Shown here one piece after another: positions 1-8,204 of a stretch of DNA of 20,966 nt. Under the pieces are notes generated by a model. That model was not told where the DNA came from, did not search any database, and saw only the letters and a program-made list of their open reading frames with translations. The position numbers and the translations under genes were made by a program. The DNA is taken from IMG/VR virus record IMGVR_UViG_3300032304_002340, positions 1-20,966 of that record. One strand, 5' to 3'. Position 1 is the stretch's first letter. Each line of letters begins with the position of its first letter. The DNA comes from a virus.

Positions 1-1298
1 TCAGCTGTAAGTCCATATAGAGTAGCACTTTGATATACACTAGTTAAATTTCCTGAGGCCATTACTACTGAACTTCCAGTGTAGACCGTAAGAGTATCTG
101 AAGCTGGGGATCCTAAATTGTATATTCCTGGATCTATTAATGCCCAATATCCTGATGTGCTAGTGCCTGAAGAACTAACAAATGTTAATCCGGCTATTGG
201 TTGGTCATTAGAAATGGGTTGTTGGTAGGCTTCAAAGAAATTACCATTTGAGTTATAACCAGGCTGGCCTGCAACATCTTGAAGACTTACAAATGCGGGG
301 AACGGGGAGCTACCTTGAGTTGTGCGTGCATATACTCTAATTTGTTCATTAGGGCCAAATGATTGGAGGCCTGTATCTAGATCAATTGTTACTACTTGAT
401 TAGAATTATCGGTATTAAAAACCCCTACACCATATGCTAGCCAATTATTAGGATCATCTGCTAGAGGTTCGGTTGAGCCACCACTCCATACTCCAGTGCG
501 GGATCTTAGTATAATTACTTCAAAAGTAGTAGGTTCACTCTCAAAAGAATATCGGATATAAGTACCTCTAAACCTAAATCCAACCTCACAGTTAGCTGAG
601 GTTGTGGAAATACCTGCAAATGTATATGTACCATCGGCAAATACACCTGCTGTGCCACCGAAATGAGTTGGATTGGGTAAAGGTCGGTTTGCTGATTGGG
701 CGAGGTGTTGGGCCCTCCATGTTGTGTCAAATACATTATATGTAGGCCATACATCAGGAGGCGTTTGACCTCCTGAGTTTCGGCTAAATCCTCTAAAGGT
801 CATATTAGATACTCCTACGGCTCCAGGTGCATAAAAATTAATTACTGTAGAGAAATCAGATGGCTCAGAACCAAGTTCAGAAGTTGCAAGTAAAGCAATT
901 CGTCCTACACCCGTTATAAGATGTTTACCTGTTAATGAATTATCATTAGGATTTGATGTTAATAAAGGATCAAGTCCTATTAATTTAACTACAGCATATT
1001 TTCCTGCTTCAAAATTATCTTTCAAATTAAATAAAGGAACAGATTGAGGTTTAGTAATATCAGTAACACCTTCTGGGTTTGTAATATTACCTTTAGAATC
1101 AATTAAATATTTAATAATATAAGCTGTTTGATCTATGAGTTCAGGACCCGTACCTCCTACACCATCAAAATACGCAAAAAATGTTTGATTTTGATCAGTA
1201 ATAGAAATTAAAGAAACAGTACCATAATTATAATGTTCCTCATTCAAGGTAATTAATCCTTGACTCATAAGATTTAATACTTCAGAAGAAACTCCCAT
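1..1298 (-). CDS. Putative tail fibre / receptor-binding structural protein (C-terminus cut off by window edge)
   Basis: An open frame runs from an ATG at 1298-1296 to base 1 with no stop, giving 432 complete codons. The start follows the stop of the upstream gene by 11 nt and is preceded by an A/T-rich leader. I do not recognise the family. The first ~155 residues look like a mixed alpha/beta attachment domain; the rest is rich in Gly, Ser, Thr, Asn and aromatics with predicted beta strands, as in phage fibres and adhesins. It is the last gene seen of the baseplate/fibre series, where T4-like phages place host-recognition proteins. From about position 830 to the left edge the codons carry many more C/G third positions than in the first part, which suggests a separately acquired distal domain. 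The role in receptor binding is inferred from position and composition only. Confidence 0.7.
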   Translation of the reverse strand, partial: MGVSSEVLNLMSQGLITLNEEHYNYGTVSLISITDQNQTFFAYFDGVGGTGPELIDQTAYIIKYLIDSKGNITNPEGVTDITKPQSVPLFNLKDNFEAGKYAVVKLIGLDPLLTSNPNDNSLTGKHLITGVGRIALLATSELGSEPSDFSTVINFYAPGAVGVSNMTFRGFSRNSGGQTPPDVWPTYNVFDTTWRAQHLAQSANRPLPNPTHFGGTAGVFADGTYTFAGISTTSANCEVGFRFRGTYIRYSFESEPTTFEVIILRSRTGVWSGGSTEPLADDPNNWLAYGVGVFNTDNSNQVVTIDLDTGLQSFGPNEQIRVYARTTQGSSPFPAFVSLQDVAGQPGYNSNGNFFEAYQQPISNDQPIAGLTFVSSSGTSTSGYWALIDPGIYNLGSPASDTLTVYTGSSVVMASGNLTSVYQSATLYGLTA

Positions 1299-1309
1299 AT
1301 ATTTATAGT

Positions 1310-2332
1310 TTATTGACGTGTAATAAAAGGTTGATTAAATCTATAAGAACTTACTCGGGATCCTTTATATCTAATGTCAGACCAAGTACGTGAATAGTAA
1401 TTTGAATCTTGTACTGCTGCTCTATCAGCTGTACCTGAAACAAGAAGTTCAAAATTGACTGGAGTGGGGGAATCTAAAGCATAATCTATATCCATATATT
1501 TTGTAGAAAGTTCAGGTTCAAATGCATTTCCTAAAGAAATATTATAATCACTTACATCCCAATTATTTCCATCAGGTTCAAAAACTACTATATCATATGA
1601 TCCAGAGGCAGGGTATTGAGATCCAGAAAATTCAAGTGTTATTTTGTTTAAAGTTAAAGGAGAAGGAGTAGCATTTCTAATAGCTAAATAATAAGGCTGT
1701 TCAACAACGCTTTGGCTCATTTGGATATTAAACACAGTAAGTTTACTATCACCAATAGTACCATTAACACTCTGAGAATATTGCCATGACCCAGGGAAAA
1801 AATTACCTAAATCATCATTGTGTTGGCCGAATTGATAAAAAATATTTCCGGTTCCTACTGAAGTAAATGATGCTGTGATCCCTAGAAGCATATTGACATT
1901 AGGAGTTTGGAAAAATTTAAAGTTCCCAGTTCCATTACCGTCGGGGAGCATGCTAGAATTTCCACGATTAACTACCCATCCATCAGCATTTGTAGGGCCA
2001 AGGTCCCAAAATCCTACAGGACCTACAATACCTGTTTGAGATGCAGGAATAGTCCAAGTTGTATTATTAACTAGTGTAACAAATTGTTTAGGTAAATCAA
2101 AATCTACAGATTGAGTTGGATGAGATCTAGGAGCCGTTGTATAAGCATAATATGACCCCATATCTTGTCTAGATAAAATTTGATAGTCAATTGGGCCTAA
2201 ATCTGAGTAGTCTATAGTGATAGATTCAAGAGATCCAAGATAAGCAGATCTATCCATTCCCCCTGAATCAATTTTATTGATTTTTAGGTTGGTAGCTCCT
2301 TGGACATATACTAAACCGTAAGTATCAGACAT
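1310..2332 (-). CDS. Putative tail fibre or baseplate-attached structural protein
   Basis: This is a 340-residue protein with no signal peptide or membrane segment, starting MSDTYGLVYVQGATNLK. It is rich in beta-type sequence with many Asn, Ser, Tyr and Pro. The middle part (residues about 85-235) reads like a jelly-roll or lectin-like beta sandwich. I do not recognise a named family. It lies between the giant 1443-residue baseplate/fibre gene and another fibre-like gene, so a role as fibre or fibre adaptor is a reasonable inference. The 48-nt gap before it is the widest between adjacent genes in the structural block and holds a promoter-like site. No Shine-Dalgarno sequence precedes the ATG. 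Confidence 0.65.
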   Translation of the reverse strand: MSDTYGLVYVQGATNLKINKIDSGGMDRSAYLGSLESITIDYSDLGPIDYQILSRQDMGSYYAYTTAPRSHPTQSVDFDLPKQFVTLVNNTTWTIPASQTGIVGPVGFWDLGPTNADGWVVNRGNSSMLPDGNGTGNFKFFQTPNVNMLLGITASFTSVGTGNIFYQFGQHNDDLGNFFPGSWQYSQSVNGTIGDSKLTVFNIQMSQSVVEQPYYLAIRNATPSPLTLNKITLEFSGSQYPASGSYDIVVFEPDGNNWDVSDYNISLGNAFEPELSTKYMDIDYALDSPTPVNFELLVSGTADRAAVQDSNYYSRTWSDIRYKGSRVSSYRFNQPFITRQ

Positions 2333-2344
2333 ATTTAATTATGC

Positions 2345-2374
2345 TTAATATAATAAATTAATTTTTTTTAGCAA
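2345..2374 (-). promoter_or_regulatory. Tentative Bacteroidota-type promoter for the two fibre-like genes
   Basis: On the minus strand CTTG (its TTG at 2374-2372) is followed after 19 bp by TATATTAA (2352-2345). This fits the Bacteroidota geometry TTTG-N19-TAnnTTTG imperfectly (6 of 8 in the -7 box). It lies in the only roomy gap of the structural block. The region is very A/T-rich, so a chance match is quite possible. Confidence 0.3.
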
Positions 2375-2380
2375 GTTTTT

Positions 2381-5300
2381 TTATATAGGATTGTAACTTC
2401 CTGTATCGTAATATACATATATTTCTCCAGGGTTTGGGGAAGTAAGGATATTGGTAAAGCTACTTGCAGGAGTAATATCTTTTCGGTAAAAAATAACTTT
2501 ATAAAGGATATCATTTGTTAAAGGATATTTAAATTCGTTAGCAGAATTTAATTCTCCATTAGATGCTTTTATAATAGATCCAGAAAGTTCACCATTATAA
2601 AATTCTCGTTGATCAACTCGTCCATATACTGTAGAACCTGAGGGGCCAAGGGTAGATTCTCCCCACGATTGTTCAGAATATGGGTATATTTCTTGAAGAC
2701 CAAAAGTCATTTTAACGGATGTATCAATGGCAAATGTAAAATCATACATTCTAATAAAAAACTCTTCTCCATAAGAACAATTTGTAAACCAATTTCCAGA
2801 ATTAAAAACTGCATTAAGGGGTGCTCCGGGTCTTGAAAAGGAAGAAGAAAAGGCGTATGCCACTAGATTAGTAGTACTAGCTGAGTAAAAGAGTTTTATA
2901 GTTCCATCAAAATATGTGGTTAAAGTTCCTTTATTAAAATCCCATTTAACAGCATCTGTAGGGTAATAAGTGGTTATGTAGGTATTACTGGAGGAAATTT
3001 GGAAATAGTTTTGAGCATCTGTAGGAGAAGCAGCATATGCTACAGGATCAAAACTTCCAGAAATTACAAATGGGTAGTTTGTTTGAAGAGTAGATAATTT
3101 ATTAAATTCATTAAAAGTTCCTCCAGTACTGCCTGATATAGTTTCAATTAAAGAGGTAACAATGCGTGTGTCTTCTAATTCAGAATCCCATACTTGTTGG
3201 GAATAAACAGAGCCAGTTAATGTAACATTTTCTTGGTCTACTTGAGGTTGAGGGTATCTATTTCTTTCTAATAGGTGAGGTTTAACTACAACTCCTGATC
3301 TAAGGTTTGTTCTAGCAGGAACAAAATCTTTAATCATTTTAAATAAAGAATTGTCGAAAAATTTAATTAATCTTATATAATCAAATAAATCATATCTGCT
3401 ATAATATTTTTTAAAATAATCTTCTCCTAGCTTAGTTAGATCAGGGTAGGTAGTATATGGAGAGGATACAAATCTAGGATCACCTATATATTCACCTATA
3501 TTAAAATAACCTAATGAAGATATAATATCATCATCAACTTCATTTTGAGGTGAAAACGCAACTTCTAATGCATTTACATCCGGTATTTCACTATATTGAG
3601 AAAGATATTGTTGTTCAATACTTCTATATTGAGATAAAGTATTACCAGATTGAGTGTATTGTAAATTTATTGCAGGGTAGCTTGAAGATATAACTTGGAT
3701 TTTATCGTTAGTACGATTTTTTAAACCTACTATAGGTTGATTAAAATAGTATGTTTCTATATTAGGTTCAACATAACTTTGAGAAGTAAATGCTGAGGGG
3801 AGCATTGCTCCATATACTATAAAGCTTCGACTAGAAGTAGTAGAAGCTGAGCCTGATCTAATAAAAGAAGAAGTGGTTAGTATATTAGCTGATCCTGTTA
3901 TAGATGGGTGGAAGGAATTGAAGCTACTGCTATTAATGGCAGCTGTAGAAGAAGTGTATTGGTTTTCTAAAAGATTTCCTAATGGAGCTCTATATGCTAA
4001 AGTATTAAATGAACTTAGTGATCCAGTATATGTTAATCCTTCGATTGATCCCGGGTTCATAGTGTAATCTATAAACTGGGATTCACTTAGGGCACGGGTG
4101 TAGTATTTGAGTTCTTGGTAGGATCCTAAAAATACTCGTCTGTATGGGAGTTGAATATATCCTCCAATGTCTATTTTACTATAGTGGGAGAGATAAAGAC
4201 ATCTATCAATTCCAAATGAAGAATATAGATTTTTATTCCATGCTTCATTTACAGAAGATTTGGTAGTTCCATTAACATATATGCTAGAAGAAGCTATATA
4301 TCCTATTACATTTCCTTCATTACTATCATATGTTTTATTAGCAACATAAAGACTATATGTTGTATTTAAATTGTTAGTATCAACACCAGGATGTTGGTCT
4401 CGCTGTAGCATTACACTCCACCATCCTCCATCAAAAAATGGTAATGATATTGGAGATGAAAAAACATATCCCCCATCTGCAATATTTCCTGAGATATAGA
4501 ATCGTAATTGACCATATTCAGCATAAGGATCTGTTGAGCCTTGGTAGTTGGTAGTACTTGACCCAGAATAAACTAATATTATACCAAAATCTGGGGACAC
4601 ATTTGAACTTAAGGGTTGACCATCATTGACATCGGCCATAGTCTTCATCATTAAAGACTGAGTGTATGGGTTAGGAAGTCCAGTATTACTATATGAATTA
4701 GAGATAGGGATACCGTCTGTTTTGAATCTAAATTGAATGCAGTCTGGTACTATGTAGGCACCAGATTCGAGGTAATTTTTAGTAAGAGGCTGCCATTGAG
4801 ATGCGACTATAGAATTATATCGAGTTTTAAAAGCATAAGAATATCTATCATAAAAATAATCATATGTAGTAACTTCTGTGTCTCTACCCCCAAATTCACT
4901 AATTCTTAAAATAGTGTCTGGGATACCATATACATTAATGAGATTTCTTAGTCCAGTAGTAGTACCTTTTTGTTTAAGTAATAATGGTAAATTATGATAT
5001 AAACGTTTATATATTTCTTTAGTTATATCATCTGTAGGAGTATATAAAGCTTTTTTAGAAGCACTTACATAATTAGTAATAAGTTCGGTAGATGATGGTA
5101 GATAATTAACATCATCAACAAAATACCCAAATGGGCCCTCTGATAGGGATTCTACAATATATGGATTAACAACGTATACATTACCATCATCTATTAAATT
5201 ACTGCCTGGAGAACCTGAGGGTAAGAAATTATAGCCGGCAAACGCATTGAAGAGATCATCTGTAGAAAAATTATTTTGGTAGATTTTTAAGCCAAAAGAT

Positions 5301-6712
5301 CTTAAAGCATCTGATACTAAATCTTTAGATATGCCATAATCTAGGCGATTATCTCCATTATATCTATTAGTTACATCTTTATAATAAATCCAGATATTGT
5401 CATAATGTTGTCCTATCATGTTAATAAACACAGAATAGGGTTCATTTTGAGGATCATCCTTTAAATAATCAGGAATAGTATTAGATAAATAATCAGGATT
5501 ATCTCTATCGTATAATGAAGCACTTTCTAGTAAGTCTGTGTACCAACTTAAAACAGGACCTGAGGTACTACTTTGGAGTGAGTATGGAGGATTTGTGGTA
5601 CCTTTAGGATAAGCTCCTGACTCAGATGAGAAATAAAGAAAATACTCATATCCATCAAAATTTTCAATAAGATTATTAATTTTATTTTCTAATATAGAAA
5701 TACTAGAGGAAAGTGAAGCAGAGGCAGCTGCTGGGACTAGTCCATTAGTAATACTAGAGTTGTATTGTTCTATGAGTTGTACTTTATAATAAAAATTTTC
5801 AACTCTAGTTGTGGCTGATGAGAAATGAACAAAATCTGAGAAATCAGTATAATCTATGCTTATGTTGATACTGTTTTCATTTAAGTAGGAAGCAATTTGT
5901 TGGTATGAAGATAAAAATCCTGTAGATAAAAGTTGACTATAGTCAATATAATTAGAGGAATTATTGATTTTATCTTTTATGTTTAAATCATAATTAGGAC
6001 CACTAATAGTAGGATTATCAATATTAAAAACTATAGGTTCAGGAGTGAACTGCACATTAAATGCAAGTGAATCTGCTACTTCAGTTACTACCCAAAGTGT
6101 AGTTTTTATATTATATCTGCTAGGAAGAGGATCATATAAATTAACTAATATTTCATATTGAGGTTTAGCATCATCAATTAAAATATTATTAGCAATAATA
6201 AGATTATTTCCACCAAAATTAAGATAAAAATCTTGAAAGTATGGAGTAGAGTTTAATTTATTTTCAAATCCATCTATTATTGATTTTAAATCAATATTAT
6301 TAATGGCATTAGTGCCTAATCTTATTTCAGTTCTATCTGATGAAATTTCCTTAATGTAATATATAGGAGCTTCAGCTGATGAGCTAATTTCATTATTAAG
6401 AAATCTATATATTGTATTCCACTCTCCTTCAGAAAATCCTCTAGTAGTTAAATCTCTTTCAGGATCTATGTTTATATCATAAAGTACAGATGCACTAGAT
6501 GGAGCTGTATTTTGATCTACTGAAAATGCAAGATAATTAGAGTAAGAAAGACTAAAAGATCCATCTGAAGAAAATATATTGTATTCAATGTAATTCTTAG
6601 TAGGGTCAAATTGTGAGGGAACAATTTGGGAAGAAATCAGGTTAGTATCCTGTGAAGAATAAACTTGAGCTTCTAGGTTAAGAGGATCTATAGATGTAAT
6701 TATTGATGCCAT
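2381..6712 (-). CDS. Giant baseplate wedge / fibre-network protein with LamG-like domain
   Basis: This 1443-residue protein is the largest product in the window. Around residues 565-610 it has a conserved-looking segment with NLPLLLKQKGTTTGLRNL followed by NVYGIP and EFGG, which I recognise as typical of large structural proteins of aquatic T4-like phages. Residues about 655-890 resemble a concanavalin/LamG-like beta sandwich, ending with a typical YTRALSESQF segment. Near residue 1127 is another conserved segment, with FKMIKDFVPARTNL and then KPHLLERNRY. The order gp25, gp6, DNRLRE-like protein, coiled coil, giant protein places it where T4 has gp7-gp10, so a baseplate-periphery or fibre-attachment role is inferred; I cannot assign it to one T4 protein. 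The start is 1 nt from the upstream stop, indicating translational coupling. The LamG-like part may bind host or environmental glycans. Confidence 0.8.
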   Translation of the reverse strand: MASIITSIDPLNLEAQVYSSQDTNLISSQIVPSQFDPTKNYIEYNIFSSDGSFSLSYSNYLAFSVDQNTAPSSASVLYDINIDPERDLTTRGFSEGEWNTIYRFLNNEISSSAEAPIYYIKEISSDRTEIRLGTNAINNIDLKSIIDGFENKLNSTPYFQDFYLNFGGNNLIIANNILIDDAKPQYEILVNLYDPLPSRYNIKTTLWVVTEVADSLAFNVQFTPEPIVFNIDNPTISGPNYDLNIKDKINNSSNYIDYSQLLSTGFLSSYQQIASYLNENSINISIDYTDFSDFVHFSSATTRVENFYYKVQLIEQYNSSITNGLVPAAASASLSSSISILENKINNLIENFDGYEYFLYFSSESGAYPKGTTNPPYSLQSSTSGPVLSWYTDLLESASLYDRDNPDYLSNTIPDYLKDDPQNEPYSVFINMIGQHYDNIWIYYKDVTNRYNGDNRLDYGISKDLVSDALRSFGLKIYQNNFSTDDLFNAFAGYNFLPSGSPGSNLIDDGNVYVVNPYIVESLSEGPFGYFVDDVNYLPSSTELITNYVSASKKALYTPTDDITKEIYKRLYHNLPLLLKQKGTTTGLRNLINVYGIPDTILRISEFGGRDTEVTTYDYFYDRYSYAFKTRYNSIVASQWQPLTKNYLESGAYIVPDCIQFRFKTDGIPISNSYSNTGLPNPYTQSLMMKTMADVNDGQPLSSNVSPDFGIILVYSGSSTTNYQGSTDPYAEYGQLRFYISGNIADGGYVFSSPISLPFFDGGWWSVMLQRDQHPGVDTNNLNTTYSLYVANKTYDSNEGNVIGYIASSSIYVNGTTKSSVNEAWNKNLYSSFGIDRCLYLSHYSKIDIGGYIQLPYRRVFLGSYQELKYYTRALSESQFIDYTMNPGSIEGLTYTGSLSSFNTLAYRAPLGNLLENQYTSSTAAINSSSFNSFHPSITGSANILTTSSFIRSGSASTTSSRSFIVYGAMLPSAFTSQSYVEPNIETYYFNQPIVGLKNRTNDKIQVISSSYPAINLQYTQSGNTLSQYRSIEQQYLSQYSEIPDVNALEVAFSPQNEVDDDIISSLGYFNIGEYIGDPRFVSSPYTTYPDLTKLGEDYFKKYYSRYDLFDYIRLIKFFDNSLFKMIKDFVPARTNLRSGVVVKPHLLERNRYPQPQVDQENVTLTGSVYSQQVWDSELEDTRIVTSLIETISGSTGGTFNEFNKLSTLQTNYPFVISGSFDPVAYAASPTDAQNYFQISSSNTYITTYYPTDAVKWDFNKGTLTTYFDGTIKLFYSASTTNLVAYAFSSSFSRPGAPLNAVFNSGNWFTNCSYGEEFFIRMYDFTFAIDTSVKMTFGLQEIYPYSEQSWGESTLGPSGSTVYGRVDQREFYNGELSGSIIKASNGELNSANEFKYPLTNDILYKVIFYRKDITPASSFTNILTSPNPGEIYVYYDTGSYNPI

Positions 6713-6713
6713 A

Positions 6714-7067
6714 TTATATAGATGGGGAAATGCTAGATGATAGTTGGAATCCTAAAAGTTGTTGATTAGCAACTAATAGTTCTTGTCTCAAAGAAGTTAT
6801 TTCATCCAATAAAGCCTGGATGTCTTCGGCTATGGCTTCTGCTCCTATATATTCACTACTCTGCTCCACCAAATATTGGTGTGAGTTGATAGATCCACTT
6901 ACGGGAATGTCATAAAAAAGACTATCGTAGAGGCTAAAAAACTCAGGAATAGTAATAGTATCTTCTATAGGAAGGGTAGGAGAAGATATCTGAGAGAAAG
7001 AAGTATCTATGGTTTTTTCATAGTCATTTCTATTAAAGACAGTTCTATTTAAAGGATAATTAGCCAT
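6714..7067 (-). CDS. Small coiled-coil baseplate-associated protein
   Basis: This 117-residue protein starts MANYPLNRTVFNRNDYEKTI. Residues about 80-105 form a helical segment with heptad-like spacing (EDIQALLDEITSLRQELL), suggesting a short coiled coil. The N-terminal half is extended and Pro-rich. The start overlaps the upstream gene by 8 nt and the stop lies 1 nt from the next ATG, so it is embedded in the structural operon and probably translated in fixed ratio with its neighbours. Similar small proteins sit beside the giant baseplate protein in other aquatic T4-like phages as far as I recall. A function as wedge linker or chaperone is inference only. Confidence 0.7.
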   Translation of the reverse strand: MANYPLNRTVFNRNDYEKTIDTSFSQISSPTLPIEDTITIPEFFSLYDSLFYDIPVSGSINSHQYLVEQSSEYIGAEAIAEDIQALLDEITSLRQELLVANQQLLGFQLSSSISPSI

Positions 7068-8181
7068 TTACAATTTTAAAATAATATTCGTTATCAAAAA
7101 TTATAGTTGACCCTCCTATTACAGATTTAATAAGAATCTTATAATATCTTTCAGGTTCTAAACCATTCATATATAATGTAAAATAACTTCCTACATCATC
7201 CAAACTTAGTTGAGTAAATTGTTCATCAAAATCAATTACATATTCATTAGTATCTAAATCTTTTACAGCATAGTATGAAGATGTAGGGAGATAATAATTT
7301 TTTACATAATATGAAGATGTAGAAAATATTCTAGGAGGATATGTAGGACGTGAATTTATCCTAAATTTATTTATGCTGTGAGGGTAAAATATTCCAGGAT
7401 TTTCTGTGATAGATACAGTAGCTATTGAAGTATCTAAAGTGGTAATATTTGAAGAACCAGTAGATACATTATAATCTCTCCATTTAAATTCTAGTTGAGG
7501 AGGATAAATAGTATGAGTATCACGAGAAAAAAATCTCATTTTTATTTGATAATCAGTACTATCAACAAACTCAGTAGATTGTTTTGCTATAAAACCATCA
7601 TTCTCTATAGTTCCACTATACCATGCTTTAACCATATTAGTGATATTAGTATTAATATCACCCGAGTCAAAATAAGCAAAGCTTTGGGTTGAATATATAG
7701 GTAATACGGTTAAATTTGAAGAACCAGTATACCATGTTCCTCCTCCTGCTTCTTGTCCGTATGAAGCTGTTGTATAAGAAGAAAAACTTGAAGTAGCCCA
7801 AGCATTGTTCCCAGAATATGATCTCCACCCCCAACTAACCCCATTAGTATACTCAGGATCATATAAATATTTACCTGTACCCATGTCCCATGACCCTGAG
7901 ATGGGGTAGAAGTCAAGGGTAGTGGTGAGATTTAGTCCTTCAAGGTTAGCTATAAATCCTCTAAAGTTAGCTTGCCATAAAGAGGATCCAATTTTATTAG
8001 TAAGAATATCATTAATTTCCTCAGTAGAAAATTTAACTAAAAATCTGCTAGTTTGAGGAAATGAAGTTATATCACTAAATAAAGTAGAGGTTTCTATTAT
8101 TTCATCTAATCCGGTATTTCTAGAGGGGTAAAGAGAATATATAGAAGCATCTTGAGTAGGGAATATTTTGTAAACAGCCAT
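7060..8181 (-). CDS. DNRLRE-like beta-sandwich structural protein
   Basis: This 373-residue protein begins MAVYKIFPTQDASIYS. The first ~220 residues look like a DNRLRE-type beta sandwich: an opening strand with a 'DASI' motif, an ISGSWDMGT strand, repeated aromatic/Ser loops (WGWRSYSG, WATSSFSSY), and a late INTNITNMVKAWYSG segment followed by GFIAK, matching the usual closing 'DVT..V..W..G......GF.L' pattern. The C-terminal third is further beta-rich sequence. DNRLRE domains are known in bacterial surface and carbohydrate-active proteins. Here the position directly after gp6 suggests a baseplate-periphery or fibre-attachment component. The assignment is from motif memory and needs a profile search. 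It overlaps the next gene by 8 nt. Confidence 0.7.
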   Translation of the reverse strand: MAVYKIFPTQDASIYSLYPSRNTGLDEIIETSTLFSDITSFPQTSRFLVKFSTEEINDILTNKIGSSLWQANFRGFIANLEGLNLTTTLDFYPISGSWDMGTGKYLYDPEYTNGVSWGWRSYSGNNAWATSSFSSYTTASYGQEAGGGTWYTGSSNLTVLPIYSTQSFAYFDSGDINTNITNMVKAWYSGTIENDGFIAKQSTEFVDSTDYQIKMRFFSRDTHTIYPPQLEFKWRDYNVSTGSSNITTLDTSIATVSITENPGIFYPHSINKFRINSRPTYPPRIFSTSSYYVKNYYLPTSSYYAVKDLDTNEYVIDFDEQFTQLSLDDVGSYFTLYMNGLEPERYYKILIKSVIGGSTIIFDNEYYFKIVNG

Positions 8182-8204
8182 TTTTTGTTTATAAATATTA
8201 AATA

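Noticed and set aside
515-754. A 79-codon minus-strand open frame within the left-edge fibre gene.
   Set aside because: It lies in another frame of the longer open frame 1-1298, which extends over the whole region and has protein-like composition.
1299-1308. TATAAATA on the minus strand just before the left-edge fibre gene, identical to the T4 late promoter core.
   Set aside because: It ends within a few bases of the ATG, so a transcript started from it would lack the start codon; A/T-rich leaders give such matches by chance.
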